Shown here: in pieces, positions 1-4,714 of the stretch
Layout of the letters: every line of letters begins with the position of its first letter
Position numbering within the stretch: the first letter of the stretch is position 1
DNA from: Pseudomonadota bacterium
GTDB lineage: Bacteria; Pseudomonadota; Alphaproteobacteria; Sphingomonadales; SMXR01
Direction of reading: 5' to 3'
Length of the DNA: 5,782 nucleotides
NCBI GenBank assembly: GCA_022571175.1
Contig: JACZYI010000126.1
Span: 1 to 5,782 of the forward strand
The notes under the pieces: generated by a model
What the model saw: only the letters and a program-made list of their open reading frames with translations
Told to the model about the DNA's origin: nothing
The model's database searches: none
Translations under genes and position numbers: made by a program

Positions 1-1
1 C

Positions 2-913
2 TCCCGTTCACGCATCCAGTCCCTGATCAGCCAGGGCCAATTGCAACGGCTTGAGGATGGCGAACTCAGGACGATAACCGAGCCCTCATATTCGGTCAAA
101 CCCGATGAAGAATACCAATTGCGAATTCCGGCTCCGGAACCGGCAACACCCGTGCCCCAATCCATACCACTGAATGTTGTTTATGAAGATGATGATCTGA
201 TTGTTATCGACAAGACTGCGAATATGGTGGTCCACCCGGCGGCTGGCAATCCGGATGGAACCCTGGTCAATGCCCTCCTCTATCATTGTGGGGATAGTTT
301 GTCCGGCATCGGCGGGGAACTGAGACCCGGCATCGTTCATCGTCTGGATAAAGAAACAAGTGGCTTGATGCTGGCCGCCAAAAATGATTTGGCGCATAGG
401 GGTCTGGCCGGCCAGTTCGCCGAACATTCGATTGTTCGCGCCTATCTGGCTGTTGTCGCTGGTGGGCCCATACTGATCAAGGGCCGCATTGAAGATATGA
501 TTGGCAGACACCCTAAACAGCGAAAAAAAATGGCGGTCGTAGAAAAAAATGGCAAACGGGCCGTCACACATTATGCCGTCCAGAAGATATGGAAAGCAGG
601 GGTGAGACCAGTGGCAAGTCTGGTCGAATGTCGCCTTGAGACCGGTCGAACCCATCAGGTGAGGGTTCATATGGCGCATTATGGCCATGCCCTCATTGGT
701 GACCCACTCTATGCCAGTCGCATCAGATTTCCGAAGAATACCGTCCCTGAAACTATCACCAACACCCTGAACGAATTTCCGCGCCAGGCCTTGCATGCAA
801 CCCGGCTCGGGTTTTTGCATCCGATTTCAGGAAAACGCTTTACATTTTCCTCGGAGCTCCCAAATGACATGGGTCAACTTGTATCCTGCCTGGATGAGGT
901 ATTGGGGGCTTAG
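2..913 (+). CDS. rluD: Ribosomal large-subunit pseudouridine synthase, RluD family (5' partial)
   Basis: Enzyme of the RluA/RluC/RluD family, which isomerises uridines to pseudouridine in 23S rRNA; RluD acts on helix 69 in late 50S assembly. The frame is open to the left window edge, and the first visible residues (SRSRIQSLISQGQL) are an S4 RNA-binding helix, so the TTG at 41 is internal and roughly 20 N-terminal residues are missing. 303 residues are visible; the family is usually about 320-330. After S4 (visible residues 1 to about 43) comes the catalytic domain: YEDDDLIVIDK, VVHPAAGNPDGTLVNALL, then GIVHRLDKETSG with the catalytic Asp at bases 347-349, and LETGRTHQVRVHMAHYGH near visible residues 212-228. 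The common NKPAG motif reads DKTAN, a mild deviation. An A8 run at 523-530 lies in frame and does no harm. The S4 domain and the VVHPA..GTLVNALL pattern favour RluD over RluA; RluC cannot be wholly excluded. It precedes rpoH in the same orientation, with no clear terminator between. Confidence 0.93.
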   Translation, partial: SRSRIQSLISQGQLQRLEDGELRTITEPSYSVKPDEEYQLRIPAPEPATPVPQSIPLNVVYEDDDLIVIDKTANMVVHPAAGNPDGTLVNALLYHCGDSLSGIGGELRPGIVHRLDKETSGLMLAAKNDLAHRGLAGQFAEHSIVRAYLAVVAGGPILIKGRIEDMIGRHPKQRKKMAVVEKNGKRAVTHYAVQKIWKAGVRPVASLVECRLETGRTHQVRVHMAHYGHALIGDPLYASRIRFPKNTVPETITNTLNEFPRQALHATRLGFLHPISGKRFTFSSELPNDMGQLVSCLDEVLGA

Positions 914-931
914 TTTCACATCATGTCTTCA

Positions 932-961
932 TTGACAAACCAAAACCGGTTGTTTTATTAT
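932..961 (+). promoter_or_regulatory. Sigma-70-type promoter of rpoH
   Basis: A perfect TTGACA (932-937) is followed after 18 bases by TATTAT (956-961), five of six matches to the -10 consensus. A second possible -10 lies just downstream, an extended TGATATAAT at 969-977, but its -35 match is poor (TTGTTT at 950-955). Transcription would start roughly at 968 or 984, giving an rpoH leader of about 60-75 bases. I saw no convincing sigma-32 promoter here, although rpoH genes often have several promoters. Start sites are inferred. Confidence 0.6.
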
Positions 962-979
962 ATCAAACTGATATAATAA
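955..979. repeat. Perfect 11-bp palindrome overlapping the rpoH -10 region, candidate operator
   Basis: The left arm TTATTATATCA (955-965) and right arm TGATATAATAA (969-979) are exact reverse complements around the spacer AAC. The palindrome covers both candidate -10 hexamers of the rpoH promoter. Each arm contains TGATATAAT when read on the appropriate strand, so the element is also a symmetrical pair of extended -10 sequences. It is AT-rich and has no T tract after it, so it is unlikely to be a terminator of rluD. A dimeric repressor operator is the simplest reading; the regulator is unknown. Confidence 0.5.
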
Positions 980-1027
980 TCACCGTAAAAATGCCTCGTA
1001 TAGCTGCGAATTCTGTATTTTTCGCAA

Positions 1028-1034
1028 AAAGGAG
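1028..1034 (+). promoter_or_regulatory. Ribosome binding site that decides the rpoH GTG start
   Basis: AAAGGAG ends 8 bases before the GTG at 1043, which is ideal spacing. The next in-frame ATG at 1061 has no comparable site, so GTG is the preferred start. A 6-bp inverted repeat, TGCGAA (1005-1010) and TTCGCA (1021-1026), lies immediately upstream. Confidence 0.75.
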
Positions 1035-1042
1035 CCGAAACC

Positions 1043-1954
1043 GTGCCTTCCAAGTCAACCATGCCCAGCATCACTCCCGATGGCAGCCTGAGCAGATATC
1101 TGCAGGAAATCCGTAAATTTCCCATGCTGGAAAAGAATGAGGAATATATGCTCGCCAAGCGCTGGGTAGAACATGAGGACTCCGAAGCAGCTCACAAGAT
1201 GGTCACCAGCCATCTGCGTCTTGTGGCAAAAATTGCTATGGGATATCGAGGCTATGGTTTGCCGGTTGCTGAACTCATTGCCGAGGGCAATGTGGGCATG
1301 ATGCAGGCGGTCAAGAGATTTGATCCCGAGCGGGGTTTTCGACTGGCCACCTATGCCATGTGGTGGATCAGGGCCGCGATCCAGGAATATATTCTCAGGT
1401 CATGGTCACTGGTTAAGATTGGAACCACTGCCGCCCAGAAAAAACTCTTCTTTAATCTCCGGCGCATCAAGGGAAATATTCGTGCTTTTGAAGAGGGGGA
1501 TCTCAACCCTGATAATGTGAAGCATATCGCAAAACAGCTATCGGTGCCAGAACATGAAGTAGTGAACATGAATCGCCGCATGTCGGCCCCGGACCATTCT
1601 TTGAATGCACCAATGCAGGTGGATGGTGACGGCGAATGGATGGATTGGCTGGTGGATGATAGCATCGATCAGGAAACCCTCATTGCCGACCATGAAGAGC
1701 TGGATTATCGCCAGAACCTTCTGAAAGGGGCCATGGCCATGCTCAATGAGCGGGAACAACATATTATATCCGAACGTCGTCTGAAGGATGCTCCCTCCAC
1801 GCTTGAAGATCTGAGCAAAATTTATAACATCAGTCGTGAGCGTGTTCGGCAAATTGAAGTACGCGCTTTTGAAAAACTGCAAAAGGCCATGAAAAATTCC
1901 GTGCGTGACGATCAGCTTATGGCGGCTAAGGCGGTTGCTGACTCGCAATCATAG
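1043..1954 (+). CDS. rpoH: RNA polymerase heat-shock sigma factor RpoH (sigma-32)
   Basis: Cytoplasmic sigma factor that directs RNA polymerase to heat-shock promoters (chaperones, proteases). The protein has 303 residues, the normal RpoH length, and starts at GTG with a good Shine-Dalgarno. Region 1.2 is at about residues 15-42 (SLSRYLQEIRKFPML). Region 2 follows (about 50-127: SHLRLVAKIAMGYRGYGLP, LIAEGNVGMMQAVKRFDPERG, then the -10-contacting ATYAMWWIRAAIQEYILRSW). The diagnostic RpoH box QKKLFFNLR is at residues 132-140; it separates RpoH from RpoD-type sigmas. Region 4 begins at about 233 (LNEREQHIISERRL), and its helix-turn-helix for -35 recognition is at about 253-275 (ISRERVRQIEVRA). 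Nothing appears truncated. A promoter and palindrome lie in the 129-base gap upstream; rluD read-through is also possible. The gene meets the opposing membrane-protein gene tail to tail with only 13 bases between stops. Alphaproteobacteria often carry more than one rpoH paralogue, and which one this is cannot be decided here. Confidence 0.97.
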   Translation: MPSKSTMPSITPDGSLSRYLQEIRKFPMLEKNEEYMLAKRWVEHEDSEAAHKMVTSHLRLVAKIAMGYRGYGLPVAELIAEGNVGMMQAVKRFDPERGFRLATYAMWWIRAAIQEYILRSWSLVKIGTTAAQKKLFFNLRRIKGNIRAFEEGDLNPDNVKHIAKQLSVPEHEVVNMNRRMSAPDHSLNAPMQVDGDGEWMDWLVDDSIDQETLIADHEELDYRQNLLKGAMAMLNEREQHIISERRLKDAPSTLEDLSKIYNISRERVRQIEVRAFEKLQKAMKNSVRDDQLMAAKAVADSQS

Positions 1955-1967
1955 GAATTTAGCAATT

Positions 1968-2477
1968 TTATTCCGCAGCATTAACCACCGCAGCTTCTTC
2001 CGATTGTTTGGGAATATGGGGTGGGATATCATTTCCCCAATCCTCCACCAGTTTTTTCTGATGCTTGACGATGGTCCGCAAACGTTCCTGAAGAATCAAA
2101 TGGGTCACAATAGATGAAATCTGTGGTGCCACCCAAATGGCGACGACCCCAACACCAGCAGCACCAAACATTACAAGCCAGGTTACAACATCACCGAGCA
2201 TACCAAGGGCTGCCGTAAATCCCCGGCCACTCATCCAGAGAGTAACCGAAAAGGGAATAACACCCGACATATTGAACATGAACAGGATGCGCACTCTTAG
2301 GGCTCTCATGGGGTTCTGGTCTGATAGCCAGGCGACCAGCGATGGTGCCAACCCGACCGACATTAAGGCGAGAATAGCAGGTGCCAGAAACATAGAGACC
2401 ATAAGACCCGCTAGTCCGATAATGGTCATGAAACTCTTCTTCGATGACCCTTTGGGGGTAGTCTTTGAACGAGCCAT
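1968..2477 (-). CDS. Small integral membrane protein of unknown function, about three membrane spans
   Basis: I do not recognise a family. The 169-residue protein has a basic N-terminus (ARSKTTPKGSSKK), then hydrophobic stretches at about residues 16-50 (long enough for one span plus a re-entrant or second short span), 62-82 and 94-120, and a hydrophilic C-terminal tail with a charged helix (about 128-148: LQERLRTIVKHQKKLVEDW) and an acidic end. By the positive-inside rule the N-terminus is probably cytoplasmic; with three spans the tail would be outside, with four inside. The ATG at 2475-2477 has AGGA about 10 bases upstream. It is the second gene of a leftward pair: the restored frame of the kinase-like gene stops only 3 bases before this start, so they are very probably co-transcribed and translationally coupled. 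It ends tail to tail with rpoH. It could be a partner or membrane receptor for the kinase-like protein; that is inference from position only. Confidence 0.8.
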   Translation of the reverse strand: MARSKTTPKGSSKKSFMTIIGLAGLMVSMFLAPAILALMSVGLAPSLVAWLSDQNPMRALRVRILFMFNMSGVIPFSVTLWMSGRGFTAALGMLGDVVTWLVMFGAAGVGVVAIWVAPQISSIVTHLILQERLRTIVKHQKKLVEDWGNDIPPHIPKQSEEAAVVNAAE

Positions 2478-2480
2478 CAG

Positions 2481-2616
2481 TTAAAATCCTGCCAGGGCAT
2501 AAACAGCCGAAGAAATCAAAACCAGCCCGCCAAGAAATGTCGCGGCCCGGTATCCTTTATAGAGAACATCTTTATCGGTCGGTTTGGCGGTACGTGAAAA
2601 CCACACTCTTTTTTTT
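2481..2616 (-). other. True 3' end of the kinase-like gene in the -1 frame: C-terminal membrane anchor
   Basis: Reading the - strand across the A8 run (+ strand T8 at 2609-2616) and moving to the -1 frame gives 42 residues, beginning RVWFSRTAKPTDKDV and ending in a hydrophobic segment of about 20 residues (FLGGLVLISSAVYALAGF) before TAA at 2483-2481. A lysine- and arginine-containing stretch just before the segment fits a cytoplasmic side. This tail looks like a genuine membrane anchor, whereas the annotated frame gives an unremarkable Pro/Lys-rich end. The stop falls 3 bases before the next start, typical operon spacing. One extra A (or two fewer) restores a product of 700 residues from GTG 4582, or 678 from ATG 4516. 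This may be a real mutation, an assembly homopolymer error, or a used slippage site. Confidence 0.75.
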
Positions 2617-4516
2617 CTAATTGGGAAAATAACGCAATTGCCTGCGAATATGCACACGCATCCAGAATCTGGTTTCGTTTAAGATCCAGGTCCATTACCA
2701 GTTTTCTCAAATCGCCCATCTTGGCAGATGATTGCAGGGTTTTTTGCAGCTTCTCTCGTCGTGGCAAATAATGCAGTTGAGCAATGAGTGGCTTTATGCC
2801 TTCAGCCAGTGCCGCAGAAATATTTGGAAGGGCGGTGACGCTATATCTGCGCTGGGCTAAACCCAAGGCTTCCAGAAGTGAAAGCGCCATCGGGCCTCTG
2901 GGAAATTTGGCACTCGGGAGATCAGCCAGCGCGAACCCCAATCCCTTTATTTTGCTGGCAGCAAAAGCGCAAAAATGCAAATCCAACGGATTTTCAAGTT
3001 TGGCATCGGCCCCAACGGCCTTATCCAGATGTTCCAAAAGAGGTTTAAAACCATCGATCCACAAGGTCTTGAAATGAGGGCTCAGGCAAGGCAAGGCCGG
3101 AATGGCATTATAGAGAAACCGCTCCAGACCTTTGCCAGGGCGCGGTGACGAAATCTCATCGGCCAACAAACTAAACATAATTCTTAATTCTCGCGCCCTG
3201 TCATTCCTGTCACCGACAATATCGATCAAATATTTGATCAAGTTTGTGCAAAGCAGTTTGCGAAAGGCTTCCAGCATATCGGATTCCCCGGAAATATATG
3301 CTGCCGCTAGAGCGGTTGGAATACCATCATAGCAAATGGTCAGTCCCCGAAAGCGAAGGGGTCCGGTGGGATCAAGCAGTGCGCAAAATCGTGCCACCAG
3401 CGCGTCCGCGTCTCTTCGTACTTTGGACCCATCAAGCGATTCAGGACTTAAAATCAGCCGTTCGGTACGTTCAGTTATGGCCTCGCCTGCCAGAATCTGC
3501 TGGATCCATACGGAGAACTCCTGCTTGCGGATCAGCTCAGCGGCCTCGGCAATATTTTTGGCCAGAGCATGTGCAAGCGTGCGTCGATCCGAATAATTAG
3601 TGCCCATAAAATTGATCGGCCGCGAAAGGGAAAATTTTGCCATGGCCGCTCTTTTTCTCGGCGCATGATGTTCGACCCACAAAGACACTTCTTTCAGGGA
3701 CCATCTTTCACCAGGGTCATCACTTATGAGCCCTCGGAGCAATGCCGCGGTCGAGACCGCAAATTCGGTACCTTGAATCAACGCTTGATATGATCCCTGA
3801 TTAACCCGCACACTATACATATCATCGAGTGATCTGGAATCACTCGGGATTTTCTTTCTTAAAAGACTGAGTAAAGTGACACCCAGGGCAAAATTATCTG
3901 CATCCGGGGTTCCATCACCCCGCCCAATAGTGTCAGCGTAGGCTGTTTCCAGAGGTTCAAAAATATGGTGCTGGCCACTGCCGGGAGAGGCTGATACGCA
4001 TTCACCAAGAATAATTTCCGATCCTTCAGCATCTGCAAAAAACAGGTTTTGTGGGCGAATGGCGCGATGGGTCAGTCCACGAGCATGGAGTGTGGCAATG
4101 GTCTGAATCAGGCTCTTGGTAAGTTCCCCTTTGATAAAATTCTCAGTCAATTTGTCACTTTTTATGGATGACAGAACCGGACCGCCAAGCGGTTTTTCAA
4201 AAAATGTCACCTGGCGTTGTCGGACACTCTTCTCGATCTTAATATTCATCACCAGCTGTGCAATCGGATTGATCAGGTTTGCTATGGGATCGAAAATCAG
4301 GGAATCAAATACAGATGCACGGTGGGGCATGCCAAAACTATGAACAATGGCATAAAGTGGACGAGATGGATCGTCCGAGTCGCGGGCTTCATACGCATGG
4401 CCGGCCGGGCTATCAAACAGCGGCAATCGCGCAGAAATGTCCAAACTAAAGCGATCAACCAGAAGTCCTGGCTGATGGGGCCTGGAGCCCTCTCCTATAT
4501 GATCTGTTGTTTCCAT
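2516..4516 (-). CDS. Kinase-like protein, probable pseudokinase, with unknown C-terminal region; 3' end displaced by a frameshift
   Basis: The fold is that of a Hanks-type Ser/Thr protein kinase. Numbering here is from the upstream GTG at 4582 (688 residues). The weak N-lobe lies at about 45-130, with YAIV at 77-80 where VAIK is expected (Lys replaced by Val). LHARGLTHRAIRPQNLFF at about 165-182 matches the catalytic loop, but HRD reads HRA (Ala174) and the loop Lys is Arg176. GEC at 193-195 stands where DFG is expected. Structural residues persist: Asp229 and Gly234 (DNFALGVTLL) and Arg293 (DDPGERW). All three catalytic positions are lost, so phosphotransfer is unlikely; the N-lobe alignment is the least certain part. 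Residues 310-655 form a helical region I cannot assign. I prefer the ATG at 4514-4516 (protein begins METTDH) because the residues before it are Cys-rich and unlike a kinase N-terminus. Alternatives are ATG 4552, ATG 4567 and GTG 4582; none has a convincing Shine-Dalgarno. The last 30 residues follow an A8 run and are probably out of frame. First gene of a pair with the membrane-protein gene. Confidence 0.8.
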   Translation of the reverse strand: METTDHIGEGSRPHQPGLLVDRFSLDISARLPLFDSPAGHAYEARDSDDPSRPLYAIVHSFGMPHRASVFDSLIFDPIANLINPIAQLVMNIKIEKSVRQRQVTFFEKPLGGPVLSSIKSDKLTENFIKGELTKSLIQTIATLHARGLTHRAIRPQNLFFADAEGSEIILGECVSASPGSGQHHIFEPLETAYADTIGRGDGTPDADNFALGVTLLSLLRKKIPSDSRSLDDMYSVRVNQGSYQALIQGTEFAVSTAALLRGLISDDPGERWSLKEVSLWVEHHAPRKRAAMAKFSLSRPINFMGTNYSDRRTLAHALAKNIAEAAELIRKQEFSVWIQQILAGEAITERTERLILSPESLDGSKVRRDADALVARFCALLDPTGPLRFRGLTICYDGIPTALAAAYISGESDMLEAFRKLLCTNLIKYLIDIVGDRNDRARELRIMFSLLADEISSPRPGKGLERFLYNAIPALPCLSPHFKTLWIDGFKPLLEHLDKAVGADAKLENPLDLHFCAFAASKIKGLGFALADLPSAKFPRGPMALSLLEALGLAQRRYSVTALPNISAALAEGIKPLIAQLHYLPRREKLQKTLQSSAKMGDLRKLVMDLDLKRNQILDACAYSQAIALFSQLEKKECGFHVPPNRPIKMFSIKDTGPRHFLAGWF

Positions 4517-4557
4517 AGAACACCCGCATAAATTCGAACATACCGCATACATACCCT

Positions 4558-4574
4558 CAGGGCGCATTGCCCTG
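4558..4574. repeat. GC-rich 6-bp inverted repeat in the leader of the kinase-like gene
   Basis: CAGGGC (4558-4563) and GCCCTG (4569-4574) are perfect reverse complements around a 5-base loop. If translation begins at ATG 4516, this would be a hairpin in the 5' leader; if it begins at GTG 4582, it is coding sequence. No T tract follows on the - strand, so it is not a terminator. Confidence 0.35.
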
Positions 4575-4602
4575 GCGACCACAGACCCTAGCAGCCAGTC
4601 GC

Positions 4603-4617
4603 TTAAAGGGTGGTTAA
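4603..4617 (-). promoter_or_regulatory. CtrA-like binding site upstream of the kinase-like gene
   Basis: The sequence matches TTAA-N7-TTAA exactly. On the - strand it reads TTAACCACCCTTTAA, and its first half agrees with seven bases of the TTAACCAT form known for CtrA, the alphaproteobacterial cell-cycle response regulator. It lies in intergenic sequence after the purA terminator, 87 bases before the preferred start (ATG 4516) and 21 before the GTG at 4582. No good -10 hexamer could be placed downstream (TAGGGT at 4590-4585 is poor), so activation or repression cannot be told. Confidence 0.45.
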
Positions 4618-4627
4618 GGTATTGAGG

Positions 4628-4645
4628 AGTTGATTGAGTTCATTG
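4628..4645. repeat. Tandem 9-bp repeat between purA terminator and CtrA-like site
   Basis: AGTTGATTG (4628-4636) is followed directly by AGTTCATTG (4637-4645), eight of nine bases identical. Short head-to-tail repeats near a promoter can bind response regulators, but nothing identifies a protein here, and chance is possible. Confidence 0.3.
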
Positions 4646-4650
4646 GTTTG

Positions 4651-4705
4651 GGAAAACAGGGCTAAACTTATCCTGATTCGCATCTGTTTCGCCCAAGTTT
4701 GCCCT
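4651..4705 (-). terminator. Probable terminator of purA
   Basis: On the - strand, just after the purA stop, AGGGCAAACTT (4705-4695) pairs with AAGTTTAGCCCT (4669-4658): eleven base pairs with one bulged A. GTTTTCC follows (4657-4651). The loop of 25 bases is long and the U tract is short, so efficiency is uncertain. It would separate purA from the kinase-like gene, consistent with the latter having its own promoter. Confidence 0.45.
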
Positions 4706-4714
4706 AATTTCTTC

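Noticed and set aside
523..530. A8 run in rluD as a possible frameshift
   Set aside because: The frame reads RKKM through it and continues into conserved family motifs, so no shift is needed.
86..820. Open frame of 244 codons on the - strand inside rluD
   Set aside because: It is antisense to a clear RluD-family gene and its translation shows no recognisable motif; it is a shadow of codon bias.
955..979. Palindrome as an intrinsic terminator for rluD
   Set aside because: The stem is nearly all A and T and is not followed by a T tract.
1538..1948. Open frame of 136 codons on the - strand inside rpoH
   Set aside because: It is fully covered by rpoH with intact region 4, and it has no plausible protein character.
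3244..3600. Overlapping + strand frames opposite the kinase-like gene (including 3336-3596 and 4217-4531)
   Set aside because: They lie antisense to the long kinase-like frame, have no Shine-Dalgarno that I could see, and their translations lack domain features.
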